This document shows, in pieces, positions 23,745 through 35,350 of a stretch of DNA of 64,000 nucleotides. The notes beneath the pieces are model-generated. The model was given only the letters and a program-made list of their open reading frames with translations. It was not told where the DNA came from and did no database searches. Within the stretch, counting starts at the first letter, position 1. Each line of letters opens with the position of its first letter. Location of the stretch: the NCBI GenBank assembly GCA_030761205.1, contig JAULJL010000046.1:10061590-10125589 (forward strand). Reading direction: 5' to 3'. Position numbers and translations under genes: made by a program. Origin of the DNA: Fremontodendron californicum (taxonomy: Eukaryota > Streptophyta > Magnoliopsida > Malvales > Malvaceae).

Positions 23745-24141
23745 CAGTGTTAAAAAAATGGATCGGATCGACCAGTTGAATAGGAAATCAATGGCTTATC
23801 TGGTCCGATGCATATAAAAAATCGGATATATAATGAACCGATAAAAAACCGATTTAACCGATTAAAAATCAGATTAAATCGGTAAAAACCCTATTTTTAG
23901 TTAATTTTATTATTTTTTTAATTAAAAAATTATTCGTAAATGATGAGATTTGAATCTTTAACCTCTTAATCATATAATAAACACTACACCATTAAGCCAA
24001 GCACATTTTTTATTAACAAATTACTATATTTAATATTAAAATCATATATTTAATATTTAACTTTTAAATTAAACAATCCGGTTGAACCGGTGATCCAGAG
24101 GTTACATTAGCTTGACCTCAAATCCGGTTTTTTCAACATTG
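23745..24141. mobile_element. 397-bp hAT-like element, CARTGTT family
   Basis: Ends CAGTGTTAAAAAAATGGATC and, reversed, CAATGTTGAAAAAACCGGAT. The interior has the tRNA-like segment on the - strand (GGTTAAAGATTCAAATCTC). Target duplications are no longer readable. Confidence 0.75.
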
Positions 24142-24596
24142 AAAAAAACCATAAAATCCTCACAATTTTTTTTGACATTCCAAATTTGATGATTATATCC
24201 TTACGTATGTGAATGTTCAGTAGATTAATTTCATCGGTGCAAAACACAATTAATCATCGAACTTCATTGTATTCTCGAGGTTTATACATTTATAACCCTT
24301 TTCCACACCTACTAAATAATACATGAATAAATAAAATCATAAGTAAAATGGCATTGATAGACATCTTGAAGTTTTTTATTAATTTCTCAATCCCATGTTC
24401 TAACATAGTATATATGATGTCAAGCAAAGCTAATGAAACAGGTCTCCAAGGAGTGCAAGCTAAACCATCCTTTTGTGAGAGTTGATTACTGTTTTTACTG
24501 TTTTAAAGCTGGAAAAAAAAAAAAAAAAGTTGTAGTCTTTACCTTGGCAACAAAAACAGTCTGAGATTGAAGGTTGCAGCTCAAGAACATTATTCC

Positions 24597-24993
24597 CATG
24601 AATTAAAAAATCGGATCGAATTGACCGGTTGAATAGTAAACCGGTAGATTGTTTAGTTCGATACACTATATAAAATTGAATATTAGTAGAATCGGTAGAA
24701 AACTGGTTTAATCGATAAAAAATCGAAAAAATCAGTGTGATATAGTATTTCAAATTTTTTGTTTTTTGATGAGATTTGAATCTTTAACCTTTTAATTATA
24801 TATTAAAAATCATACCATTAAGTCAAATACATATTTTTATTACTTATTTATTATATTTAATATTTAATTAACATTAAAATCATTTTTTAAACATTTAAAA
24901 TTTTGTTTAAATAAATGGACTGATTCAATCGGTTGAACCGAAAATCAAAAGTTTAACCGGTTTAATTTCTGACCCGATTTTTTTAAACAGAAA
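24597..24993. mobile_element. hAT-like element, CARTGTT family
   Basis: The left end CATGAATTAAAAAATCGGAT is the second type of family end. The interior repeats GATGAGATTTGAATCTTTAA and CATACCATTAAGTCAAATAC, and the right part ends near CCCGATTTTTTTAAACAG. The boundaries are approximate. Confidence 0.65.
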
Positions 24994-25059
24994 AACCATT
25001 GAAGGAGAAGAAAAAATGGATATAGAATACTAAGAACTCACCTTTGAATGGCTACTGCA

Positions 25060-25645
25060 ATAATCAAGGATTTAAATCGTGATCGCGGATGCATTTATCG
25101 CGGTTATGGACGTAATAAATGCTACTACAGTCAATTGCGATAAATATTGATAGTGAATATCGCGGTTACGGGATGAATGTCGAATACGTATATGTATTCG
25201 AAATGAATATATTCAATTTTTTATAAATTTTTTAATATATTTGAAGAATCGTATCTTATACTTATATCTTAATATATGCCGAATATGAGTGTACTGATAC
25301 TTTAAAAAAAATAAAGAATTTGTGTAACATAGGTGATACTAGATCATGTTCCCTTTTGTAGAAATCTTGCCATTAGAATCAAGATAAATAATTGTTTTGT
25401 AATTATGTCACCCTCAAGTGTTCCATCAGAAGAATCTGATGGTGAACCAGTTGGAGACGTTGTTGCTAGATTTCGTCGCGGATGCAGTTGCGATGTTGCG
25501 GACATTACGTAACGCATCGCGATTGTTATGGACGTGAATTTAATAATATTTCAAAAAATTTGATAATATCGTGAACGTAACAGATAAAGTACGATGCGAA
25601 TCTCTTAATTTTCGTTACGTTGCGGATTTTAGTACTATGATTAGA
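25060..25645. mobile_element. Composite: ATCGCGATCGCGG element interrupted by a CTATGTTACYCGG element
   Basis: The outer parts (25065-25150 and 25470-25640) are GCGGTTATGGACG-type repeats with ends TTTAAATCGTGATCGCGG and GTTGCGGATTTTAGTACTA. They resemble 32060-32330. Between them, 25150-25334 looks like a copy of the CTATGTTACYCGG family (ATGTCGAATACGTATATG ... TGTGTAACATAGG). The stretch 25340-25470 is unassigned. Confidence 0.5.
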
Positions 25646-26408
25646 CCCATCTCAACTCCTCTTGAAGCCATTTCTTCTTGTTGGAACTTTTGTCCGCCTA
25701 GAATGTTCAGAAAGTGGACAGGAAATGGAGCTTGCGTGTAGGGAAGCGGCGGAAGTCAAATTGTTTGATCGGATTTGGAGACTTGGGGTTTGAGTTATAT
25801 AGTAAAGTCTTCGAGGAAATTGACAAATAGAGTGGTATATTTGGATGACCAACTCTTACTAAACTGAATTTAAATTTTCAGCCCTCATTTTCATCTCTTT
25901 ATTCGTGCTCGTAATGAGCAAAGTGTCCGTTTTTTTATTTTTTTTTGTACTTGTTCGTTTTTAATATTTGATCCGGTTATTTATCTAATAAAAAAACCAA
26001 TTTTCGTTTGGAAAAAATAATAAAATAAATACGGATACAAAGACGATGCAAATAAAGAAGATGATGTCGTGGAATTCGCCTATTCGATCACCGGTAAAAT
26101 ACCTATCGATCGTATTTGTATTTCGTAATCTCCGTTAAACAGTTGAAAACAAACGAAAAAGAAAGCGACTTCGAAAAAACGAACCAGCGACTCATTACGA
26201 GAATGAAAGCATGAATAGAGGTAGAGAAATGAGAGCAAGAGGATTTCTATTCAACTGAACTTGAGGGTTGTTTGATGACTAAACAGCTTCTGGATTTGTT
26301 TTAAAAGTAATATATTAGTATAATTACAAATTGCTGAAGGGTTTCTGTTTCTATTAATAGTTTGAGTATAAGATGGTATGAATTGAAATTGATACTTTTT
26401 CTTTGAAT

Positions 26409-26886
26409 TTATGTTATCCGTTTCGGATGTGTTCGATACGGGTATACTTAATTTTTTTTAAAAAAAAAAAATTCATATATTTTGAAAGATTGTATTACAT
26501 ACACATCAAAATATATATAAAACATAAGTGAAAACACTAATATTTTTTAAAAAAATAAAAAATTCGAGAAACATAACCTTGAATAAAAAACATTTGATCA
26601 TATACTGATCTAGACTATTAAAATTGAACAAGGTGTCATTCCATTCTTTTAACAACAAAAAAACATTTCAAATCCCTTCATCATATACTGCTTAAAAAAT
26701 TAGACTACGTGATCATTAGTGTCGATATGTATGTGATCCGAATTCTTCATTTTTTTAAGTATTCGTGTCCGGTCAATACTTATTTCGAGACATATTCAAA
26801 CATGAATATGAGGATATGATCTTTCAAATATAAAAAAATTGAGCATACCCATATCCGACACTCACTCACAAATCCGGATAATATAG
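26409..26886. mobile_element. Two adjacent CTATGTTACYCGG-family elements
   Basis: The first copy (about 26409-26574) starts TATGTTATCCGTTTCGG and ends CGAGAAACATAA. The second (about 26722-26886) is in the reverse sense: CGAATTCTTCATTTTTTTAA to ACAAATCCGGATAATATAG. Both are worn and the ends are approximate. Confidence 0.55.
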
Positions 26887-26971
26887 TCGATAACAGGCAT
26901 ACCCTTCTTTTCTGTGCTGTTAGTGTTTGTACTCCTTTTCAATCGGGAAAAAAAGCCAAGGCAGCTACAAT

Positions 26972-27171
26972 CTATGTTATTCGGACTCGGGTGTGAGTGT
27001 CGGATACGGGTCTATATCCGACACGGGTACGTTCAGTTTTTTCTATAAGTTTTTCCATGTATTTGGAAGGTCTTTGGAGAGTTATATCCTCATATCCATG
27101 TCCGAATATATATCGGACACGGGTGTCAGATAAGAATACTTCAAAAAAAATGAAGAGTCGTAGCAACATAG
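26972..27171. mobile_element. 200-bp TIR element, CTATGTTACYCGG family
   Basis: Starts CTATGTTATTCGGACTCGGG and ends AAGAGTCGTAGCAACATAG. Flanks are gctacaat and gttacaat (7 of 8). The interior contains the conserved TCCATGTATTTGGAAGGTC segment. It lies about 335 bp upstream of the LTP start codon. Open frames across it are by-products. Confidence 0.85.
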
Positions 27172-27506
27172 GTTACAATCAACCGAGTTATATATTACCA
27201 TAATTAAACAGGCAAAAATAAATAAAGGCAAATCCAGAGTTACAACTAACATGCCAAACTACCTACCTTTAACTGCTTGTGAGATTTCATCATATCAAAA
27301 AATATGGAAAAATATTTATAAAATAAAAAAAAAAAAAAATACTTCAATGACTGAAACTAGTTAAAGTAGTTGAACTCCAGAACCCACTTCAAAACTGCCT
27401 TCTTTTTCCTTCCAAATTGCTTGAACCTTTCTCAAACAAGTATAAATCTTTCCTTTACACTCCATTTGATTACTCCAAATTCTTCCATAATTTCACTCAA
27501 GAGGCC

Positions 27507-30500
27507 ATGGAAGGTTTCAAGGTTTTCCAACTCATTGCAATATTATCAACTATTTCAGCCATTTCATCAGTTAAAGGCCAAACTTCTACACCTTGCACAG
27601 CCTCAATGATTTCCAGCTTCACCCCATGCTTAAATTTTATCAGCGGAAGCACCGGCAATGGCTCGTCGACGACAACTCAAGGCTGTTGCGGTTCATTAAA
27701 GACGCTAATCAGCAGTAATATAGATTGTTTTTGTCTTATAATTACTGCAAATATACCTTTTCAATTGCCCATAAATAGAACCCTCGCACTTAGTCTCCCT
27801 CGAGCTTGTAACATGGGTGGCGTTCCAGTGCAATGCAAAGGTGAACCTTAATTTGTATTGCTTTTGTTAACTATTGACTTAGGAGTGTAATCGAATCGAG
27901 TCGAGTTCAAATTGTAAGAAGCTCGATTCGAAATTCGAATCTCGAAGCTCGGCTCGAGTTCGATCGAGTTTCACTTTTAAAGCTCGAGCTCGATTCGAGA
28001 TAAAAGTCGAACTACTCGAGCTCGTTCGATTAGGCTCGGTTACCTAGTAAAAAATGAGTTAGATTTCCATGCTCGACTTCAAACTTGATTATTTGTGCTC
28101 GAGCTTGAGTTCGAATTGGAATTGAGATTTTTAATACTAATCAAAAATAAATAAAAAAAACTCAATTAGGCTTGCGAGCTATTGGAGTGAAGTATTAGGA
28201 TACTCGAATTCGGCTCGCTCGATAGCTTGAGCTCGAACTCGGCTCGACAGCGATCGAGCCGAATTCGACTTTTTTTCCAGCTGAACTCGAGTAACTTACG
28301 AGCATATGTGTCTCGTTTACATCTCTATTTGACTCATCTAAAATCCTTCAATGTTTCCTCTGAGTCCTAAGTAACTCTTTAATGGCCCATTTTCATGTGT
28401 TTTGCAGCTTCTGGGACTCCCCTACCAGCTCCAGGTAAGATATTCATGTTGAAACAGGTTTTGAAATTTTCATGAGTTTTAACCTTGTGGGGGAAACTAG
28501 GATCTAAGAGCTAGCTGCCATCTCTGAGTTCAGTCATTTGATTCAGAGCAATTCTTATATGTATTGGTTTGGAAATTTGAATCCCCACATGAAATAGTGA
28601 AGTGCCCCAAAATAGAAGGGAAGCATAAATAGCTTATTGATGTAGAGCAATTCCTCTAAATCTTAGTAACCGATGACTTAATCCAATTGGTTCATATAAT
28701 TATCATTAAAAGTAGGTATTCAGAAAGTCTGGATAAAGGTCGGTCGGTTCGATTCCAAAATACCAATAACCAATTAAGTAAAATAAACTCACAAAACCGA
28801 CCTAATCGATCAACAAAAAATACTCAAAATTGAACTAACCAAACAGAACTTAATCGGTTCGGTTCAATCAATTTGTTCGGTTTCTTAATGGCTAGAGATG
28901 GGACCAAATTCAAATGGGTTATGGTCAATGGGTTTGGGTTAAGTATGGGTTATGGCCCGTTACCTGAGACATGGGTTATGGCCTTATGGGTTTGGATTTT
29001 TTATAATGGGTAATGACTTTCTGAGTTTGGCTTTAAATAAAAATTATTATTTTTAATTAAATGTCGGTTTTTTATCAGTTCGGTTTAAGAAAAAAAACCA
29101 CAAATCGATCGAATATATACATTTAAACCAAATTTTTTAACTGATCACAACCGAAACCAAATAAACAGAACCTAATGAACCAAATAGTGTCGGTTTCGAT
29201 CGATTTGTTCGACAAACTGACTTTTTGCACACCCCTAGATTTGAGATTCGAATCCAAAACACTACAATCCTTTCTCCTATCCCTTAACTATGACGTCCTT
29301 TGTATAAAAAAATAAATAAAAAAACTCTCTTGACAACTTTGTGAAACATGTAACTGAAGTTTTAACGGTGTTGTGGAAAGTGTATAACTAGGGATGCTTT
29401 CTCATACTAATCAATCGTACATTCTTCAGTTAACAAACAATTTGCATTAACATTAACTAATCCAAAGAAAAATGTTAATGAATTTTTTTTTGCAGGCCCT
29501 GTTCCCTTTCTACTTCCTCCAACCATTCCACCAACAGCCGCGTCTCCTTTAAGTCCCGGAGGTAATCTTCTTCATCAATATTTTCATTAACATAACCAAC
29601 ATCGCAGTTTCAATCTATCTTGCTCAGACTTTTCGTTTTTTTTAAAATATTCGTGTCCGACACATATTGAAAAAAATTGAAAATCTTGATTAACATTACA
29701 TAACCAATATGTTATGTACCCTCCAAATATATCTGTTTAAGGGTCGGGCTACCGGTACAAGTTAGAAGGCCCGTTCATATTTTGGAGGGTTTGGATAAAA
29801 ATATTAGACCTGAAATATGAGTTTGGGCAAATATGAGGTTCATTTAGAAAATAGGGAGGGTCTTGACTCCAACAATAAGGCCCAAGCCCGGCCCGAGCTG
29901 TTTTTCATTTATTATTTTTATATATTATGTAATTTATATCATATAAAAAATAAATATATATAATATTATAGTATAAACATTTAAAAATATGCTAAGTTAT
30001 TCATGTTTTAAAACTTAATAAAAGAAGAAGAAAAAATTATTAAAATTGACAAAATTTGAGACTCATATTTCGAGTAGGACTTGGGCAAGTGTATATGGTG
30101 TAGATATCATACCTAAGCCCGGTCCATGAGCACCTCTATCTCCAAATACATGAAAATCTTGAAAAAAATTGAACATACCCGTATCGGATACTCATGTCTA
30201 AAACTCACATCCGAATCCGAAGCAATACCGTAAAACCTGGACCATTTTTCTTAAAAAAAGAAAATTTATTTTTTCTGGACAGCATCCAAAGCTTCAGCAG
30301 AAGGTCCTGCACCACAATCTGCTACTCCCATGGACTTGATACCTGCATCACCACCAGAAGAAGAAGAAGAAGAAGAAGAACCAAAAGCTCCCTCAGCCAC
30401 AGTAAATCCTGGGATTAGACCAGTAATACAGCTATCGGCATCTAGTCTTTCTTACATTTCCCCGCCATGGATACTCATACTCGTGTTCTTTGAAGTTCTA

Positions 30501-30530
30501 GATTTGTTAGCTTATTCGTTTTTTCAGTGA
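27507..30530 (+). CDS. GPI-anchored non-specific lipid-transfer protein
   Basis: Exons: 27507-27840, 28408-28434, 29496-29561 and 30283-30530 (224 residues). The ATG at 27507 opens a signal peptide (1-24, ending VKG). The mature domain has the eight LTP cysteines at 30, 41, 60, 61, 74, 76, 101 and 110 in the pattern C-C-CC-CxC-C-C. A proline/serine-rich stretch with a run of eight glutamates follows. The C-terminus is hydrophobic (WILILVFFEVLDLLAYSFF), as expected for a GPI-anchor signal. Family knowledge: LTPGs sit on the outer plasma membrane and export or bind cuticular and suberin lipids. Small exons 2 and 3 in this position are typical of the family. All three introns are largely transposable elements. 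A TATA-like TTTATAAAA lies near 27315. I cannot assign a specific orthologue. Confidence 0.9.
27880..28327. mobile_element. 448-bp hAT-like element in LTP intron 1
   Basis: Ends TAGGAGTGTAATCGAATCGA and, reversed, TAGAGATGTAAACGAGACAC. The interior is rich in CTCGAGCTCG, as in the element at 12024-12459. A ttgact word flanks both sides. It fills about four fifths of the intron. Confidence 0.75.
28735..29237. mobile_element. GGTGAGCA-family element in LTP intron 2, with an insertion
   Basis: The right end, reversed, reads TAGGGGTGTGCAAAAAGTC, the same start as the intact element at 40123. The interior shows CGGTTCGGTT words. Around 28890-29040 lies a different ATGGGTTATGGGTTTGGGTT-rich segment, probably a nested insertion. 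The left terminus is worn. Confidence 0.6.
29620..30225. mobile_element. CTATGTTACYCGG-family element split by a later insertion
   Basis: The left part (29620-29728) has TTTTTTAAAATATTCGTGTC and the right part (30139-30225) has GAAAAAAATTGAACATACCC and ACTCACATCCGAATCCGA, both in the reverse sense of the family. The split is made by the element 29729-30138. It lies in LTP intron 3. Confidence 0.65.
29729..30138. mobile_element. 410-bp GC-ended hAT-like element (long form)
   Basis: Flanks are cctccaaa and tctccaaa (7 of 8). Starts TATATCTGTTTAAGGGTCGG and ends (reversed) TAGAGGTGCTCATGGACCGG. The interior ATTCATGTTTTAAAACTTAA is shared with 49836-50376 and 51080-51600, defining a longer subfamily. 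Confidence 0.8.
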
Positions 30531-30885
30531 TCTAAGCTTTTAATGGTGGCTTTGAAAGCCACATTCATTTGTATTTTATTACATCAGATTATATTTGATC
30601 CATACTAATAATAAGAGCATGTATGCAGCACGCCTTGAATTATAGATCCCTAACAATTCTTCATAAACGTACAGCTCTATAAGTTTAGGGTTAATTCATC
30701 AACGGCTATTGACGTGCTTCAAATTGCCAAACTGTGTAGAGCTCATAAGTTCAAAGCCAGGAATTTTGGGGCCCAAAATTGAAAAATCCTACATTCTCAA
30801 TGAAAATTATAGATTCTACACATAGGCATGCACACAATCAAACTTTACCTTTCGGAACATGAGTCCATACTTTAAAAATCTAAAA

Positions 30886-31071
30886 TTATGTTTCTCCGAT
30901 TTTTTATTTTTCTTGAAATATCTGTATCCGACGTATATTTGAATATGGGTATGGAGATATGATCCCCAAAGACCCTTCAAATATATGAAAAAACTTTAAA
31001 TAAATCAAACATATCCGGACACATATCCGTATCCGACACTCACACGTCACACCCGAATTCGAGTAACATAG
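30886..31071. mobile_element. 186-bp TIR element, CTATGTTACYCGG family
   Basis: Flanks are atctaaaa and atctaaag (7 of 8). The right end reads CGAATTCGAGTAACATAG; the left end TTATGTTTCTCCGATTTTTT is worn. It lies downstream of the LTP gene. Confidence 0.75.
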
Positions 31072-31079
31072 ATCTAAAG

Positions 31080-31904
31080 ATCAAAACCACATCACTAATG
31101 ACAAAATCAATGGAACATGGGCAACTTAACTTTGAGGGATGTGAATAGCTTCAATAACCATTTAACCAAGAAAGCAAATCAATATCGTGCAACGGATAAA
31201 GCCAATGGCAACTCAATCTACAAGGAACCAGATATAGTAGATATCAGATTATGATAAAAACCCAACAGGTCATATCCATAGAGAAAGAGTATCAAATTGT
31301 ACATTCCAAGAGGCATAATTAAAGGGTATTAATTGCAACATTAATGAAAAAAATAATTTATTACTTAAGCTAGTATCAGTTAAGCTAATAATAACTCGAG
31401 AAGTTTTTATGATTATGGATTACCTCATTTGTTATGGAGAGAACAAATAAAGAGGAAAACAGGATCTAGGCGGTTAGGCTATTGGATCTTGTTACCATGA
31501 AAGAATTTGACAAACAATGATAATTTTTATTTACACTTGATATGTATTTATATATAATTGTAAAACTATCTAATAAAAGAGATAATAATAAAAGTATTTA
31601 CGACAATTATTTAATGAAATAAATATATAAAAAAGCATTATCAGTTAAGTAACCTATAAGTATAAGCATGTGCAACCCTAGCTCACACTATGGCACAAGT
31701 AGAAAGCTGCTAATTAAAATGACAATTAGTATTAAAAACATTGTAAGTTTAGAACACCACGGTCCTCTTTAGTATATTAAATAAGTCACCCGACCGAATA
31801 GACGAATAATTCGACTTTTGAATAGGTCTATTAGAAATGCCGTCCGAAGGAAACTTGAATACTTATCTTCAGTTAATAAACTATATAAATCGAAGTTTTA
31901 CCAT

Positions 31905-31946
<42 letters not shown>

Positions 31947-32060
31947 AAAAAAAGGAACAAATGTGATAAGAGAGGCTTAGTACAGGATTAATTGATAATT
32001 ATCCAATCTTTAAACCATAAAATTTAAAGTTTGTTACTTTGTTGGGACAAAAGCAGGCAA
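31080..32060. other. Intergenic between LTP and Ole e 6-like genes
   Basis: AT-rich DNA with no supported gene. It includes a (TA)n microsatellite at 31909-31939. I see no clear element borders here. Confidence 0.5.
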
Positions 32061-32330
32061 ATAGTTTTAAATCGCGATCGTAAATTTCGTTGCTGATGCG
32101 GTCACAATGTTATGATTGCGGGTGCTACGTAATGTTGTCGCGGACGTAAATTTAATAGTATTTCAAAGAATTTGATAAAGTCATGAATGTGGTTACAGTG
32201 TTACGATTGCGGGTGTTACATAATGCGTCGCAAACGTGAATTTGACAATTTTTTAAAAAATTTGATAAAACCGTAAATGTTACGTAACGAGTAAAATGCA
32301 TTGCAGTAAGGGCCGAATTTTAGAACTACA
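32060..32330. mobile_element. ATCGCGATCGCGG-family element
   Basis: Ends TAGTTTTAAATCGCGATCG and, reversed, TAGTTCTAAAATTCGGCCC. The interior contains a tandem doublet: ATGTTATGATTGCGGGTG at about 32107 and GTGTTACGATTGCGGGTG at about 32199. It lies about 280 bp upstream of the Ole e 6-like start codon, so it may sit in the promoter. Confidence 0.6.
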
Positions 32331-32606
32331 ATGACTTGTTCTCACAAATTAGACAAATTTGGTGAAAAACTCAGCAACCCCAATCCCAATCCCATGCACA
32401 AAACCATAATTTTAGCTACACCTTTTAATATTAATCACTAGACTTCCCCCATCCTACGGATTACTACCTAAAATAAGCTTTCTCTCCCTCTTCAAATGCC
32501 TTTGCCCACAAACACATTTTCCATTAGAAACCAAAACAGCAATAACAAACAAGAACCCAAAACAACACAAAAAAAAAAAAAAACAAAAACAAAAAACCCA
32601 AACACA

Positions 32607-32846
32607 ATGACCAACAAGTTTGTTGCAGGGTGTATTCTGGTGTGCATTGTTCTCGTTGCAGCAACCATGTGCGTGCGCCCGGTGGAGGCGGACGGCGGCG
32701 ACGATGACGGTCGTTTCAAATCTTGCTTCAAAAACTGTGAGCAAGAATGCAGCAACGACGGCCATGGCAGCACCTTCTGTGAGATGAAGTGCGATACTGA
32801 TTGCGGGGCTAAGGAGGTTGCAGCCAAGCTCAATATTAACATATAG
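32607..32846 (+). CDS. Ole e 6-like small secreted cysteine-rich protein
   Basis: A single-exon gene of 79 residues. Residues 1-28 form a signal peptide (hydrophobic core CILVCIVLVAATM, cleavage expected after VEA). The mature part has six cysteines at 40, 44, 48, 58, 62 and 66, giving CX3CX3CX9CX3CX3C. This spacing and the FCEMKCDTDC block match the olive pollen protein Ole e 6 family. I chose the ATG at 32607, which starts the signal peptide; the frame is open upstream but that part is an A-rich leader. Family knowledge: these are small, acidic, extracellular proteins found in pollen and other tissues, with unclear biological function. A leader rich in A and C and a TCTCTCCCTCTTC stretch (about 32480) precede it. 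No TATA box is obvious. Confidence 0.88.
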   Translation: MTNKFVAGCILVCIVLVAATMCVRPVEADGGDDDGRFKSCFKNCEQECSNDGHGSTFCEMKCDTDCGAKEVAAKLNINI

Positions 32847-32887
32847 CTGCCGCCGCCGGCCTCCGGCCTCCGGCCTCCGGCCCCGGC
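32847..32887 (+). repeat. GC-rich 7-bp tandem repeat in the 3' UTR
   Basis: Directly after the stop codon come GCCGCCGCC and then repeats of GGCCTCC (three to four units) ending in GGCCCCGGCC. The block is almost pure G/C in a region that is otherwise over 65% A/T. It can fold on itself. Confidence 0.9.
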
Positions 32888-33604
32888 CAAGATCAGTCTT
32901 GTTTCGACTCCAACGCTTCTTAGTTCTATTTAATTAATGTTTATTATTATGAAATAAAATTTTGACCTGGGTTACCTGCTCAAAAATTTAATTTTTTTTT
33001 ATCCTTCTGGAAATTTTGTATTTTCCTTTCTTTCTTTTTTTCAACATTTAGATAAATGATTTAAGATGAAATTGAAGAGTTGAATCTTAAATTTTATTAT
33101 ATAAAAAAAAAAAAAAAGAGTTACAATCTATTTGTATAGTATTTTCTCCTTTATTTACCATCATTTTTGAGAAAAATGATTTGAATCTAACTCTTTAAAT
33201 TGAAACAGACATATAACTATTATTGAATCAAATATGAAAATTGTCCCATAAATATTAATTAATTTTGTGAATTCATTAAAAATAAAAATTGTGGTATAAG
33301 AGTTTCATGAAGAAATTTTTTTTTTTTTTTTTTTTGTCTCAAATTGATGGTAAAAAGTGACATCCATTAAATTTGAGATTTTAATTTTAACATCTACAAA
33401 AATAAAATTAAAACAAAAAAATAAAATAAAATAAAATAAAATTAAGAGTATTTATGATTTTATTTTTTTAATAAAAATACATTTAAAATTTTACCTTTTA
33501 AAAGAACTACTCCTTTACTAAAGTAATTTTTATATCTTTTTAAAATATATATTTTTTCAAAACACTCACATAATGAGTGATAAAATTCTAATATATATGA
33601 AATT

Positions 33605-34011
33605 CAATGTTAAAAAAATCAGACCATAAGTCGAATCGATGAAACTTTCGATTATCGATTCAATCGGTCCAATCGATTGGATTGGTTGAACCGGCCGATT
33701 GTATTAAAAAGGGAATTTAAATATTAAATAAGTAATTTTAATATTAAATAAGTATTAAATATAGTATTAAAAATGGGTTAAAAGTTCAAATCTCAGCACA
33801 TACAATAAATTTTTTTAAAAATAAATTAAAAAAAGTGTAAAATCAGTTTTTCAGGTTTTTTTTTAAAGTTTTTATTGGTTTTTTACCGAATCAACTGATT
33901 TCTCCCGGTTCAGAAAAATTCGATTTTATATCATACACCGAACCGGACGAACCATCGATTCTCGATTCAACCGATTTGATCGATCAATCCGGTCTGATTT
34001 TTTATTCTATG
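33605..34011. mobile_element. 407-bp hAT-like element, CARTGTT family, perfect 8-bp duplication
   Basis: The flanks are identical: atgaaatt at 33597-33604 and 34012-34019. Ends CAATGTTAAAAAAATCAGAC and, reversed, CATAGAATAAAAAATCAGAC. The interior contains the tRNA-like stretch GGGTTAAAAGTTCAAATCTC near 33775. Noncoding. Confidence 0.9.
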
Positions 34012-34019
34012 ATGAAATT

Positions 34020-35240
34020 AATTTAGATCTTCTATCCACATAAAATTAGACACCTCCATAAAATTGAATTTTGGTTTTCACATTTACAAGCTCGTACACT
34101 ATATACAATATAGATCTAAATCCAAGCTCAATTAAATCTTGAATTCATTATTAAAAGTTAAATTTTTCTTAAAAAGTGATGAAAATGGCCATAATTCAAG
34201 AAAATAAAGAGCAAAATGATTAACTCATAATTGTGAGATAAGGCTAGACTATTTCCCTTACATAAAAAGGGAAAATATATATACATGAGGCTTAAATATA
34301 AACAAAATTTCTGAATTAAATTTAAATAATCATCCAAATTCCTATCGTTTTATTGCAATACATTTATTTTTACTCAATTGACTCTTGATTGAACAAATAC
34401 TGGTTAATTGTATCATCAATTTCCTTCCAATCGATGATTTAATTGGATGAAAATAAATGTTTGATGACTTAAATAAATAAAAATAAATGTTTGAGAGTTC
34501 AATTAATTATAATAAAATGATAGAATTTGGATGATTATTTAATTTGAATTCATGAGACTTTTTTATACTTAAACCTATACATAAATATATATATAAATTC
34601 AACAACATGTAAATATTGAATTTATTATCCTATAGATAATAATGTGATGAATTTTGTAATGAAAATTGAATTTAATACGTAATTATTTACTTTGCTAGAA
34701 AGAAAAGAAAAACGAAGCGGGCTCTTTTTTGCTAAGCCCAAAGCTAAAACCAAACGGCCCGTTAAAAGTTTGGGATATTGGAGAAGAACGATTCCAATTC
34801 CTTTATTTTTTTCCAGTAAACTTCGCATTATTTCTCTGTTCCAATTTTGATGATCCTTCCCTAACATGCCGGCCAACTTGACTTTTACACTGTAAGTTTT
34901 AGCTTTTCCCCTTAAAAAGGAAAAAGGGTGTTTATTAATTTTCCTTTTAGGCAAAAGTATAATCAATTCCGTTATGTCTTTGATTTATTTGATAAAATGC
35001 CTCACCGAGGATTAGACTGTTATTTTCTATGAAATCGATTAAAGACGATAAAACCATTTTCTTTGCAATTAACAATGCTGATTGACTCCTATGTTGTACC
35101 TTTATTTGCATGGTTTGGTGCTTATTTTTACACCCAGTAGTTTGTAGAAGTTAGCTTTATGTGCATTTGAACTCTCTTATGTCAGTTGCAGTTCATTCAG
35201 TCTTTTAGATTTCTCAGAAAAAGCTGTTATTATTGCAGGT
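34020..35240. other. PPR gene upstream region
   Basis: No gene is supported at 34020-34690. From about 34690 to 35238 the base composition is less extreme. A likely 5' UTR acceptor TATTATTGCAG ends at 35238, so the PPR transcript probably has a leader intron, but I could not fix the donor. A 113-codon reverse frame at 34625-34966 is not convincing. Confidence 0.4.
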
Positions 35241-35248
35241 TCTGATCC

Positions 35249-35350
35249 ATGTTAACATTTTATTTCTGGGAAATTGCTTTCCATGAGGAAAATGAGACGT
35301 TCAATCATGGCTGTCTCCCCTTCTTTCTTATTTGCCTTACTTCCTCATAG
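35249..35350 (+). promoter_or_regulatory. Upstream ORF overlapping the PPR start
   Basis: An ATG at 35249 opens a 33-codon frame ending TCATAG at 35350. It overlaps the PPR start (35283) in another frame. If it is included in the mRNA leader, ribosomes starting here would bypass the main start, so it could lower PPR translation. Inference only. Confidence 0.4.

Noticed and set aside
30360..30380. (GAA)n microsatellite as an independent feature
   Set aside because: It is the coding sequence for the eight-glutamate run in the last exon of the lipid-transfer gene.
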